Positions 24,995-33,770 of a stretch of 38,685 bases of DNA are shown here, one piece after another. Made by a program: the position numbers and the translations under genes. The DNA is from Betaproteobacteria bacterium (GTDB lineage Bacteria > Pseudomonadota > Gammaproteobacteria > Burkholderiales > SG8-41): contig JACQOJ010000012.1 in NCBI GenBank assembly GCA_016202605.1, forward strand, positions 1-38,685, given 5' to 3'. The notes under the pieces were generated by a model. That model searched no databases. It saw only the letters and a program-made list of their open reading frames with translations, and was not told the DNA's origin. Every line of letters begins with the position of its first letter. The first letter of the stretch is position 1.

Positions 24995-26743
24995 ATGAAA
25001 GCGGGACGCGGATCAGGCAGTCTTTCCGGAGCACTGGCGCCGGCGCCGACATCGGGACTCGGAGCGAAACCGTGGGCGCGGAACCTCCTGGCGCCGCAGA
25101 TTCTGATTCCCGGCATTGCGGTCCTGGTCGGCGTGGCGCTGGTGGCAAGCCCGTTCCTGGCCACGGTCGTGCGCAGCGCGCTCGCCGGCGCGGAAGGCGC
25201 GCTCGCGCCGTCGCTGCGCAACTTCACCACGCTGTTTCAGGACGAGCGGTTCTACAGCGCGCTCGGCATTACCGCGGTCACGGGCCTTGCGGCGACTCTG
25301 CTGAGCTGTTTCTTCGGGCTCACCCTCGCATGGATCGTCGCGCGCACCGACACGCCGGGCAGAAGCTGGTTCGACACGCTCAACCTCGTGCCGTTTTTCC
25401 TGTCGCCGTTCGTCGGCGCCGTCAGCTGGACGTACCTCGCCGCGCCTCATGCGGGACTGCTGAACAACGCGATCAGCCGCTACCTGGCGGGCCCCGGTGA
25501 TCTCCTCAATATTTTTTCGATCGGGGGCGTCATCTGGGTCCTGGCGCTGTTCTACACGCCTTACGTGTATCTCTTCGTCATCGGCCCGATGCGGCGCATG
25601 GATCCGGCGCTGGAAGACGCGGCGCGCGTGCACGGCGCCGGCTTCCTGCTCACGGTGCGCCACGTCACCGCGCCACTCATGCTGCCCGCACTGTTTTCCG
25701 GCGCGCTGGTGGTGTTCGTGACCAGCGCGGGCCTCTTTGACGTGCCCCTGGCGCTCGCTTCGCCGCGTGCGATTCCAACGATCCCCACCACCGTGTACTC
25801 GCTGGTGCAGTATCCGTCCGATTACGGCCGCGCGGCGACGATAGGAGTCCTCGTGATGGCCATCACCGTGTTTTTCGCCCTCGCGCAGCGCGCCTATCTC
25901 AGCCGCCGCAGCTACGCCACCGTGACCGGCAAGGGCTACCGGCCGCGCACCGTGCAGCTCGGCAGGTGGCGCTACGCCACCCTCGCGCTGGAATTGTTCT
26001 ACGTCCTGTCGGGCGTGGTGCTGCCCATGATCGCGCTCATCTTCGTGTCGCTGTCCTCGCTCTGGACGGGGTGGCCGGCCTTTGCCTACATGACGCTCGG
26101 CAATTTCGACCAGGTGCTGTTCCACCACGATCTCGCGCGGCGCGCGCTGGTGAACAGCCTGATCGTCGCCGTGCTGGGTGCGACCATCGGCGTGCTGCTG
26201 GGTACCCTTCAATCGTATTACCTGCAGCGCGGGCGCAGCCGGCTGCGCACCATCATGGATTCCGTGCTGTCGTTGCCGCTCGGGATTCCCGGCATCATCC
26301 TCGGGCTCGGCTTCCTGATCCTGCTCATCCGGACCCCGCTCTACGCCACGCTATGGATCATTCTCATCGCCTACATCGCACGGTTTCTGCCGCTCGCGAC
26401 GCGCGGCATCTCGGCGATGCTGCTGGCCATCGGCGGGGACCTCGAGGAGAGCGCGCGCGCCAACGGCGCCTCATGGGCGCAGACGGTGCGCGTGATCGTG
26501 CTGCCGCTCATCAAGCCGGCGCTTGTCGCCGCCTGGCTGATGCTGTTCGTGATATTCATCCGGGAACTGGGGGCGACGATCCTGCTCTACGGCCAGGGCA
26601 CGGAGACGATCAGCGTGGCGATGGTGATCCTGGGCGAGCAGAATTTCGGGCAGGTCGCGGCGCTGGCCGTGGTGCAGACACTCATGCTGGTGGCCGCGTT
26701 CATGCTGTTCCGGCTCACGCGCAGCTCGATCCTGGAAAGTTGA
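24995..26743 (+). CDS. ABC transporter permease, fused two-domain type
   Basis: 582 residues with roughly twelve membrane spans in two BPD_transp_1 halves. The two cytoplasmic EAA loops that contact the ATPase are clear: EDAARVHGAGFLLTVRHVTA near 205 and EESARANGASWAQTVRVIVL near 485. This two-in-one form is typical of the FbpB/SfuB/ThiP group. The gene is 75 bases after the M24 gene and three bases before the ATPase gene. No strong ribosome site precedes ATG 24995, and a downstream start cannot be ruled out. No Fur-like site is seen here, so organic substrate import fits better than iron. Confidence 0.92.
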   Translation: MKAGRGSGSLSGALAPAPTSGLGAKPWARNLLAPQILIPGIAVLVGVALVASPFLATVVRSALAGAEGALAPSLRNFTTLFQDERFYSALGITAVTGLAATLLSCFFGLTLAWIVARTDTPGRSWFDTLNLVPFFLSPFVGAVSWTYLAAPHAGLLNNAISRYLAGPGDLLNIFSIGGVIWVLALFYTPYVYLFVIGPMRRMDPALEDAARVHGAGFLLTVRHVTAPLMLPALFSGALVVFVTSAGLFDVPLALASPRAIPTIPTTVYSLVQYPSDYGRAATIGVLVMAITVFFALAQRAYLSRRSYATVTGKGYRPRTVQLGRWRYATLALELFYVLSGVVLPMIALIFVSLSSLWTGWPAFAYMTLGNFDQVLFHHDLARRALVNSLIVAVLGATIGVLLGTLQSYYLQRGRSRLRTIMDSVLSLPLGIPGIILGLGFLILLIRTPLYATLWIILIAYIARFLPLATRGISAMLLAIGGDLEESARANGASWAQTVRVIVLPLIKPALVAAWLMLFVIFIRELGATILLYGQGTETISVAMVILGEQNFGQVAALAVVQTLMLVAAFMLFRLTRSSILES

Positions 26744-26746
26744 TCG

Positions 26747-27958
26747 ATGAAATCCGATAACGCATCCGGTCGCGACGGCACGCACACGTTCGTGGAGGTC
26801 ACGGCGCTGCGCAAGAACTTTGACGGCACGCTCGCGCTGCAGGGCGTGAGCTTCGGCGTCGCCCGCGGGACCACCGTATCGCTGCTCGGGCCGAGCGGCT
26901 GCGGCAAGACCACCGTGCTGCGCTCGATCGCGGGTCTCGAGACGCCGGATGCCGGGCGGGTCCGCATCAGCGATACCGTTGTCTTCGACAGCGACGGCGG
27001 GATCAACCTTGCGCCCGAGGTGCGGCAGGTCGGGATGGTGTTTCAGTCGTACGCGGTGTGGCCGCATATGACGGTCGCGGAGAACGTCGGGTTCCCGCTG
27101 AAGATCCGGCGTGTGCCGGCGGCGGAGATCGAATCGCGCATCGCGGACGTGCTGGCGCTGGTGGGGCTGGAGGGTCTCGGAGCCCGGCCGGCCACCAATC
27201 TCAGCGGCGGTCAGCAGCAGCGGGTGGCGCTTGCGCGCGCGATCATTCACGAGCCGCGCCTCGTGCTGTTCGACGAGCCGCTCTCCAATCTGGACGCGAA
27301 GCTGCGAGACCAGATGCGCACCGAGCTGAAGCTGTTGCAGAACCGGCTGGGCTTTACCGCGATTTACGTGACTCACGACCAGGAGGAAGCGCTTGCGCTG
27401 TCGGACAACGTCGTCGTCATGAACCACGGGCTGGTGGAAGGCATGGCGGCCCCGAGGGAGCTTTTCGCCCGGCCCACGACGCCGTTCGTCGCCAACTTCC
27501 TCGGTTTCGACAACATGTTCGAAGGCACGGTGGCGTGGATAGGCGACGCCGGAACCGGCGATTCCAGTCCCTCTGTCTCCGGCGGCGCGGGAATTCCGAT
27601 CGGCGTTACCGTCGGCGAAGACGTTACGCTGCGCTGTTTCTGGCGGGACGGTGCGCAGCTTGCCCGGGGCGCGCCCGTGATATTGGCTTTCCGCAGCGAA
27701 CGCGTTACCCTTGGGTCACCAGGGGGGAAGGACGAGCCCGGCTCGAATCGCTACGAAGGCAGCGTGGAAGCATGTGTTTACCTCGGCACCTGCCAGGATT
27801 ATCTGATCGAGGCCGGGTCCATGCGCGTGCGGGCGGTGGGGCCGGGCGACAGCACGTTCGGACGGGGCGAGCGCGTTGCGTTCAGTATCAGGCCCGAGGA
27901 CTGCTGCGTCTTTTCCGGCGGCCAGTCGCTGGGATTGAAAGGGCTCACTGAGGAATAA
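26747..27958 (+). CDS. ABC transporter ATP-binding protein (PotA/FbpC type)
   Basis: 403 residues. Walker A GPSGCGKTT (48-56), Q-loop in GMVFQSYAVWPHM near 93, signature LSGGQQQRVALARA near 151, Walker B RLVLFDEPLSNLD near 171, and the switch His in YVTHDQEEA near 207. A C-terminal TOBE-type regulatory domain takes up the last 150 residues. It starts three bases after the permease stop and hydrolyses ATP for the import driven by the adjacent permease. Annotators often label such genes spermidine/putrescine, but the family alone does not set the substrate. Confidence 0.94.
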   Translation: MKSDNASGRDGTHTFVEVTALRKNFDGTLALQGVSFGVARGTTVSLLGPSGCGKTTVLRSIAGLETPDAGRVRISDTVVFDSDGGINLAPEVRQVGMVFQSYAVWPHMTVAENVGFPLKIRRVPAAEIESRIADVLALVGLEGLGARPATNLSGGQQQRVALARAIIHEPRLVLFDEPLSNLDAKLRDQMRTELKLLQNRLGFTAIYVTHDQEEALALSDNVVVMNHGLVEGMAAPRELFARPTTPFVANFLGFDNMFEGTVAWIGDAGTGDSSPSVSGGAGIPIGVTVGEDVTLRCFWRDGAQLARGAPVILAFRSERVTLGSPGGKDEPGSNRYEGSVEACVYLGTCQDYLIEAGSMRVRAVGPGDSTFGRGERVAFSIRPEDCCVFSGGQSLGLKGLTEE

Positions 27959-27985
27959 TTTCGACCGACAGCAAGGAGGATGACC

Positions 27986-29080
27986 ATGACAAAGTTAGTT
28001 GAAAAACTGATGGTGGCGCTGGCACTGGCGCTGTTCGTGCAGGTGGCGCCCGCGGCGGAGGAACCACCTGCGCTCAAGGCGGCGGCCGGGCCGCAGAAGG
28101 AACAACTGCGCAAGCTCGTCGCCGCGGCGGTCAAGGAAGGTGAGCTCAGTTACTGGGACGTGGTGCTCCAGCCGAAAACCGCGAGTATCGCGATCGAAGC
28201 CTTCCGCAAGCATTACGGCCTGCCCGCAAGCTTCAAGGTGAACTACAGCCTGGCGCGCAGCGCCGATCTCGTGACGAGGGTGAACCAGGAGCTGCAGGCG
28301 GATCGCGTCACCATGGACGTGGTGGCGATCGCGTTGCTCCCGTTCGCGCACGAGAAGGTGAAGGGCGGGCATATCATGCGCTACGACTCGCCGCAGTACG
28401 CCGCGTATCGCGGAGTGTTCGAGAAGGGTCTGGGCAAGGAAGGCTACTTCGCGTTCAACGGCGCCTATCTCTTCGTTCCGATGTGGGACTCGAGCAAACT
28501 CAAGTTCAAGGGCACGTCGTGGAAGGACTTGATCGGTGCGGTCCCCGAGGGGCGCATGAGCATGGGGGATGCGGGCAACTCCGTGACCTATCTCGCCACC
28601 TACATGGGACTGAAGACGGTGCTGGGCGTGGACTACTTCAAGAAGGTGGCGACGATGAAGCCCACTTTCCTGGTGCGCTCCGAGCAGATCGCGAACCAGA
28701 TCGTCACCGGCCAGGACCAGTTCGCGTTTTCCGGCATGCCGACCCGCGCCTATCAGTTCAACCAACGGGGAGCCAAGCTCCAGTTCCTGCTGCCGAAGGA
28801 AGGCGTCGTTCTGCTGCCGCAGGCGATCTTCATCCTGGCCAAGGCGCCGCATCCCTCGGCCGCGAAGCTGTGGATAGACTTCATCCTGTCGGAAGCCGGA
28901 CAGAAGATTCTGGTCGAGAACGAGGCGCTCATTTCCGGCCGCGCCGGGTTCGTGAGCCCGATTCCCGACTACGCGCCGCCGATCGAAAAGCTCAACGTGA
29001 TCAAGATCGACTGGGAGAAAATCACGGCCGATGACCAGAACAAGGCCAAGGCCGAGTGGCTGAGCATCTTCAAGCCGTAA
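27986..29080 (+). CDS. ABC transporter periplasmic solute-binding protein
   Basis: 364 residues from ATG 27986, chosen over ATG 27980 because the latter abuts AGGAGG directly whereas 27986 is spaced by six bases. Signal peptide: KLMVALALALFVQVAPAAEE, cleaved near residue 23. The rest is a type 2 binding protein of the FbpA/PotD-like group (AAAVKEGELSYWDVVLQ near 45, SMGDAGNSVTYLATYMG near 190, HPSAAKLWIDFILSEAGQ near 290). The adjacent tyrosine pair of ferric-binding FbpA proteins is not seen, which argues against iron. Last gene of the run, 27 bases after the ATPase. Confidence 0.9.
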   Translation: MTKLVEKLMVALALALFVQVAPAAEEPPALKAAAGPQKEQLRKLVAAAVKEGELSYWDVVLQPKTASIAIEAFRKHYGLPASFKVNYSLARSADLVTRVNQELQADRVTMDVVAIALLPFAHEKVKGGHIMRYDSPQYAAYRGVFEKGLGKEGYFAFNGAYLFVPMWDSSKLKFKGTSWKDLIGAVPEGRMSMGDAGNSVTYLATYMGLKTVLGVDYFKKVATMKPTFLVRSEQIANQIVTGQDQFAFSGMPTRAYQFNQRGAKLQFLLPKEGVVLLPQAIFILAKAPHPSAAKLWIDFILSEAGQKILVENEALISGRAGFVSPIPDYAPPIEKLNVIKIDWEKITADDQNKAKAEWLSIFKP

Positions 29081-29186
29081 TGTGACTTGCGGGCGCGGGG
29101 GAAGCGGAGGCAATATGCCTCGCTTCCCAGGCACACGAGCGGCCCGCTCCGCGCCGGCGGAAGGGAAACGCCCTTCTACATCTACT

Positions 29187-29316
29187 GTGTCATTCCCGAG
29201 TAGCCTGTCCTCGAGTGTCCTAATCGGGGATCGGGAATCTAATTTCGCCACACGTCATATCGGATGCCCGTCTACACGGGCATGACAATCCCGCCGCCTA
29301 CGCGGGCATGACACAG
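29187..29316. repeat. dispersed palindromic repeat cluster, copy 2
   Basis: The block begins GTGTCATTCCCG and ends CGGGCATGACAC, so its ends are inverted. Inside are a TCCTCGAGTG-(N)-TAATCGGGG segment (29209-29229), which matches 38459-38478, and two GCCCG/CGGGC hairpins (29266-29285 and 29290-29313). It fills the gap between the binding protein gene and the converging M24 pseudogene, where its hairpins could also stop transcription from both sides. Confidence 0.7.
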
Positions 29317-29321
29317 TAACT

Positions 29322-30543
29322 CTACTGCGGGTGACGGAGTTTCCTTCCGGTCGTCCTGTCCAGCGGATGGACATCACGCAGCAGCCGTTCGTCGAAGCTC
29401 AGCGGCGTGATGATGTCTGGCCCGTTCTCGCCGACGAATACCTGATTCTCCAGGCGGAAACCGCCGACGCCCGGTTTCCCCGCATACGGCTCGATGCTGA
29501 AGAGCATGTTCTTCTGCAGGGGGACGATGGCGTCCGGCGAGAGATTGGCCACCCACGGCGGCTCCCACGGGTTGACCCCCGCGCCGTGCCCGCCGGAGAG
29601 GTCATCGGAGTTGGGATTCGTTTGCGGATGATTCGGGTACTTGCCGATGTCTGCGTTCGTCTTTCCCGCCACCGCTTCGGCGCAGGCGTTGAACAGCGTG
29701 TCGTAGGCCTCCTGATGCAGGTCGATCTGCGCCTTCGCCGGCCGCACCTCACCGCAGAGAAACGTGCGCGTGAAATCACCCCGGTAGCCGTTGTAGCAGG
29801 CGCCGATATCGACGACCACGGGGTCGCCTTCGCGAATGACCCGGTCGGAAGTGAATCTGCGGTAGGGCGCGGTATACGGGCCGGAGCACACGATGTTGGC
29901 GCACTGGCTCCATTCGCTGCCGAGCTCGGTGAATTTTTGCCAGGCTACGGCCAGCAGCTCGCATTCCCTGACGCCGAATTTCAAATGGTCCAGAAGCGCC
30001 TGGAAGCCCGCCTCGGTAATCATGGTGACGATCCTTCTGGCATTCCACCTCATCCCGGGTCTTGATCACTTTCGCCTGCGAAAGGACCTCTTTCCCGTCC
30101 ACGAACCGGGCCTTGGGGAAACATCTGGGCAGCCATCGGGAAAGACCGAAGGACAGGAGATCGACGCCGATCTTGCCTTCAGCGAGCCTTCCGATTCTTC
30201 CCTTGATCTCCTCGGCCCATTTCCGGGTGCCGCCCTCCGTCCGAATGAAAGGTCGCCCCAGGATGTTGTCCGGGTGAAGCCAGGGCATGCGCTGCCGGGC
30301 GTGGACGATATCCAGGGTGCACAGGATGGGATCGCCTCCCCTGGGCAGGACCGCGGCAGCCAGTCCGAGAATCGTCACCGGTCCAAGGTGCGAGCGAAAC
30401 CCCGTCTGGTAGCGCACATCTTCGAGAGCGAAGACGAACAGGGCATCGAGCCCCGACCGTTCCATGACGTCCTGAGCTTTCTTCAGCCACTCGACGGCGG
30501 ACTCGCGGCGTACTGATATCGAGCGGAAAGTTGCCGCGCTCAT
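29322..30543 (-). pseudogene. M24 family hydrolase broken by a one-base frameshift
   Basis: Read on the minus strand from ATG 30543, the protein follows the M24 gene at 23630 (for example ALEDVRYQTGFRSHLGP and KVIKTRDEVECQK) until about 30034. The match then jumps to the next frame (IVTMITEAGFQALLDHL) and continues to the stop at 29322 with all metal ligands present (VDIGACYNGYRGDFTR, GGHGAGVNPW, FSIEPYAG, GFRLENQ). Removing one C of the pair at 30033-30034 restores a single frame and the same spacing as the paralogue. Both halves are otherwise well kept, so this is either a very young pseudogene or a sequencing or assembly slip. It is shorter at the N-terminus than its paralogue. Confidence 0.85.
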
Positions 30544-30607
30544 CGTTCGCGGTTAGGATAGGCCGCCTTCCGCGTCGGGGATCGCGGGGTGTTGACATCG
30601 GGGAGGG

Positions 30608-31024
30608 GTGATAAAAGTCATTCGAGTCGGCTGGCTGATCGTCCTGGTCAGTGCAGCGTTTTTCGCCGTTGCCGCGCAGACTCAGTATCCCGCCAGGGCG
30701 GTCCGCCTGATCGTGCCTTATCCGCCCGGCGGCGGCACGCCGGCGCATCTTGCGGGCAAGCTCTTCAAGCACATGACCGGCATGAAGATGGTCCACGTGC
30801 CGTACAAGGGCCGAGGTCCGTCCGTGATCGCACTGCTGAGCGGCGAGGTCTCGCTCGCTTTTGCGACGACGCCTTCGGTGATCGGCCATGTGAAGTCGGA
30901 CAGGCTGCATGCCATCGCCGTCACCACGGAGCGCCGTTCGGTGTCGGCGGCGGACCTTCCGACGATCGGCGAAGTGGGCGTGCCGGGCTACAACGTGGGA
31001 TCCTGGTACGGGTTGCTCGCGCCC
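30608..31024 (+). pseudogene. Bug family binding protein remnant with internal deletion (Bug-3)
   Basis: ATG 30608 starts a signal peptide (VGWLIVLVSAAFFAVAAQ) and RAVRLIVPYPPGGGT, then jumps at about 30738 straight to PAHLAGKLFKHMTG and [12 protein letters not shown]. In intact Bug proteins these blocks are some 120 residues apart, with the NRPGAG and PDGYTL motifs between. The sequence GGCGGCACG, which encodes GGT in both contexts, sits at the junction, as expected from a short-homology deletion. The match ends at SWYGLLAPA (31023), where a second junction joins a different gene. The remaining frame closes at 31087 with unrelated residues. It can hardly bind ligand. Confidence 0.82.
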
Positions 31025-31026
31025 GC

Positions 31027-31395
31027 GTGCACGGCTGCAACTACAGCATGGCGCACGCGGCCGAAGCGGCGCATCGGGTCGGCATGATCGGCGAGAAGCT
31101 CGAGGCGGTCGTCGATTACCGCACGAGTCCGCTGTTCACGGAGGCGGAACGCGTGGCCCTCGATTTCGCCGTGGCGGCGACGTCACAGCCGAACGGCGTG
31201 ACCGACGCGCTGTTCGACAGGATGAAACAGCACTGGAGCGATGCGCAGATCGTCGAGATCGCGGGCGCGGTGGCGCTCAACGGATTCCTGAACCGCTGGA
31301 ACGACACGATGGCGGTTCCGCTCGAATCCGAACCGATCGAATTCGGCGGGAAGCATTTGCAACGCCACGGCTGGAAGGTGGGCAAACACGGCTGA
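31027..31395 (+). pseudogene. carboxymuconolactone decarboxylase/AhpD-family C-terminal remnant
   Basis: From GTG 31027 a frame different from the Bug remnant reads VHGCNYSMAHAAEAA, VVDYRTSPLFTEAERVALDF, SDAQIVEIAGAVALNG and NRWNDTMAVPLESEP to TGA 31395. These are the standard blocks of the carboxymuconolactone decarboxylase (AhpD-like) family, here lacking the N-terminal part. The position where AhpD proteins often carry CxxC reads CNYS. There is no start signal of its own. The stop lies five bases before the end of the converging Bug-4 gene. Confidence 0.78.
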
Positions 31396-31399
31396 CGCT

Positions 31400-32374
31400 T
31401 TACTCCGGCCTGATCCCCGCCGCCTGCACGACTTTCGCCCACTTGCCGGTTTCCGCACGCAGGACGTGCGCGAACTCCTCCGGCGTATTTCCCACGGGAT
31501 TGGCGCCGTCAGCGACAAACTTCTGGCCGATCGCGGGCGTCCGGAGGACAGCCACCAGCTCGGTATTGAGCCTGGCAACGATGTCGCGGGGGGTGCCGGC
31601 GGGCGCGAGCAACCCGTACCATTGGGTGGCTTCGTAACCGGGTACGCCGGCCTCCGCCACCGTCGGAATATCCGGCGCAGCGCTGATACGCCTGGCGCCG
31701 GTCACGCCCAGGGCGCGCAGGCGCCCCGTTCTGGCATGAGGAAGACCGGTGAGCATCGTCGCCGTCATGACCGCGATATGTCCCGCCAGCAGATCGGGGA
31801 TCGCGGGCCCCAGGCCCTTGTACGGGATGTGCACCATCTTGAGGCCCGTCATGCTCAGGAAGAGCTCCATCGAGAGATGAGGATTGGTTCCTTTTCCCGC
31901 CGAACCGAAGTTGAGCTCGCCGGGACGGCTGCGGGCGAAGGCGATCAGCTCCTTCACGGACTTCACCGGCAGGGACGGATGCACCACGAGAATGTTGGGC
32001 GCTGAAATGGTCTGCGTAATCGGCGCGAGGTCGCGCAGCGCGTCGTATGGCAACTTCCTGTGCAGCGCGGGCAGGATGGCGAGTGTCGAAATCCCCATCA
32101 GCAGCGTGTAGCCGTCGGGCTGAGACTTGGCCACCACGTCGTTGCCGATGATCGAGCCCGCGCCGCCGCGATTGTCCACGACCACCGGCTGGCCCAGGCG
32201 CTGCGAGAGGCTCGGGGTCAGGAAACGCGTCAGGATATCCGTGCCGCCTCCGGGTGACGACGGCACGACGATCCGTATCGGGCGCTGGGGATAGCCGCCC
32301 TGGGCGAGAGCGGCGCCGGCCATACCCAAAATCAGCATGGCGCAAATCGGTCGTGCTCCAATATATGGCGTCAT
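31400..32374 (-). CDS. Bug family periplasmic solute-binding protein (Bug-4)
   Basis: 324 residues from ATG 32374, seven bases after AGAGGAGGA. Signal peptide RPICAMLILGMAGAALAQ, cleaved near residue 25. Blocks: RPIRIVVPSSPGGGTDIL, VVDNRGGAGSIIG, PDGYTLLMGISTLAI, NPHLSMELFLSM, HIPYKGLGP and PDIPTVAEAGVPGYE. These resemble Bug-2 (20472) more than the other Bug proteins here. One oddity is RGGAG where nearly all relatives have RPGAG. It faces the truncated Bug-3/CMD zone and diverges from Bug-5. No transporter membrane genes are adjacent. Confidence 0.93.
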   Translation of the reverse strand: MTPYIGARPICAMLILGMAGAALAQGGYPQRPIRIVVPSSPGGGTDILTRFLTPSLSQRLGQPVVVDNRGGAGSIIGNDVVAKSQPDGYTLLMGISTLAILPALHRKLPYDALRDLAPITQTISAPNILVVHPSLPVKSVKELIAFARSRPGELNFGSAGKGTNPHLSMELFLSMTGLKMVHIPYKGLGPAIPDLLAGHIAVMTATMLTGLPHARTGRLRALGVTGARRISAAPDIPTVAEAGVPGYEATQWYGLLAPAGTPRDIVARLNTELVAVLRTPAIGQKFVADGANPVGNTPEEFAHVLRAETGKWAKVVQAAGIRPE

Positions 32375-32424
32375 ACGCTTATCCTCCTCTCATGAATGTC
32401 CCATCGGGGATGGATGAAATCCCT

Positions 32425-32499
32425 CGCCCCCGAGTGCTGTAGTCGGGGGCGGGCATCCAATTTCCGGAACCCGGCGTTCCCCGTCGGGACGGGACATCC
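32425..32499. repeat. dispersed palindromic repeat, copy 3
   Basis: GCCCCCGA (32426-32433) and TCGGGGGC (32443-32450) make a perfect eight-pair stem around a nine-base loop, followed by GGGCATCCAATTT as in copies 1 and 4, and a second CCCGTC/GACGGG hairpin (32480-32492). It lies in the gap between divergent Bug-4 and Bug-5. Confidence 0.7.
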
Positions 32500-32686
32500 G
32501 TTGAATTCTTGTTGGACGACGCGTGCGGGGCAGTCTAGCATCGTGCCGGAATCGGCATCAAGTGAACGTGGGACGCGTGCGGGTGTTCGAACGTCGATCT
32601 AACCCTTACAATCACGCATCCGCCACCGCGTGAAGACGAAAAGAAGTTCCGGTACACGCGTTTTCGGGAAGCGAGGAGGTCTATTC

Positions 32687-33661
32687 GTGTTACGAGAGTC
32701 TTTTGTCGTCGCAGCTACCCTTGCGGCGCTGTTGTGCGGGAGCGTGTCCTGGAGCCAGGGCTACCCCAGCCGGCCGGTGCGCGTGATCGTCGGCTTCGGC
32801 GCCGGCGCGCCCGACACGGTGGCCCGGATCACGACGCAGCAATTGGCGAGCCGGATGGGGCAGCCCTTCGTCGTGGACAATCGCCCCGGCGCGAACGGTA
32901 TCATCGGCGCCGAGATGGTCTCGAAAGCGGCGCCCGATGGCCACACGCTTCTTCTGACGTCGGCGTCTTTCGCCGTGAACCCGAGCATTTATCGCAAGCT
33001 GCCGTTCGACGTGATGAGGGACTTTGCGCCGGTCACGAATGTCGCGACCGGGGAAGCGCATATTCTGGTGGTCAACCCCGGCGTGGCGGTCAATTCGGTG
33101 AAAGAGTTGATCGCGCTCGCCCGCAAGCCGGGTACGAAGCTCGCATACGGTTCGGCCGGAGTGGGCAATACGCTGCATCTTGCCGGAGCGCTGTTTAACG
33201 CGCGCGCCGGGACGAGCATGGTGCATGTGCCGTACAAGGGCGCCGGTCCGGCGATCACCGGGCTGCTCGGCGGCGAGATCCAGGTCATGTTCGTGACCAC
33301 GCCGCTCGGCCTCGCGCACATCAAGGCCGGGAGGCTGCGGCCGCTCGCCTACAACGGCCGGTCGCGCGCGGCGTTTCTGCCCGACGTGCCGACGATGGCG
33401 GAAGCGGGCGTCTCGGGCATGGACATGGAGGCCGCCAGCTGGTACGGCGTGTTCGCGCCGGCGAAGACCCCGGCCCGGATCGTCGCGAGATTGCACAAGG
33501 AGACCCGGGCGGCCATCGCGGAGCCCCAGGTGCGGGAGCGGCTGCTCGCGCTGCGGCTCCATCCCGTGGGCAGCAGCCCCGCGGAGTTGAGGGCGTTCCT
33601 CGAGAGCGCAGTGAAAAAATTCTCCGAGCTCGCGCGTCTGGCCGGCATCCAGCCGGAATGA
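32687..33661 (+). CDS. Bug family periplasmic solute-binding protein (Bug-5), GTG start
   Basis: 324 residues from GTG 32687, which has AGGAGG seven bases upstream and opens a good signal peptide ([20 protein letters not shown]); a GTG at 32630 would add 19 charged residues and has no ribosome site. Blocks: [54 protein letters not shown] and [10 protein letters not shown]. The GFGAGAPDT form and GANG variant place it in another Bug branch than Bug-2/-4. The cupin gene starts 109 bases later and could belong to the same unit. Confidence 0.92.
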   Translation: MLRESFVVAATLAALLCGSVSWSQGYPSRPVRVIVGFGAGAPDTVARITTQQLASRMGQPFVVDNRPGANGIIGAEMVSKAAPDGHTLLLTSASFAVNPSIYRKLPFDVMRDFAPVTNVATGEAHILVVNPGVAVNSVKELIALARKPGTKLAYGSAGVGNTLHLAGALFNARAGTSMVHVPYKGAGPAITGLLGGEIQVMFVTTPLGLAHIKAGRLRPLAYNGRSRAAFLPDVPTMAEAGVSGMDMEAASWYGVFAPAKTPARIVARLHKETRAAIAEPQVRERLLALRLHPVGSSPAELRAFLESAVKKFSELARLAGIQPE

Positions 33662-33770
33662 GAGTCCCCGGCCGCCTGTCCTGAAGCCGCTTCAAGAACC
33701 GGGAAAATAAGACGCTCATCGGCGGTTTCAATGCTTCTGATGAATTTACTTGTCATGACTGGGAGGCCGG

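Noticed and set aside
24995-29080. Iron importer
   Set aside because: The permease form is shared with iron systems, but no Fur-like site is seen, and the binding protein lacks the paired tyrosines of ferric-binding proteins.
29082-29285. Small plus-strand open frame in the gap after the binding protein
   Set aside because: It runs into the palindromic repeat, has no ribosome site and no recognisable product.
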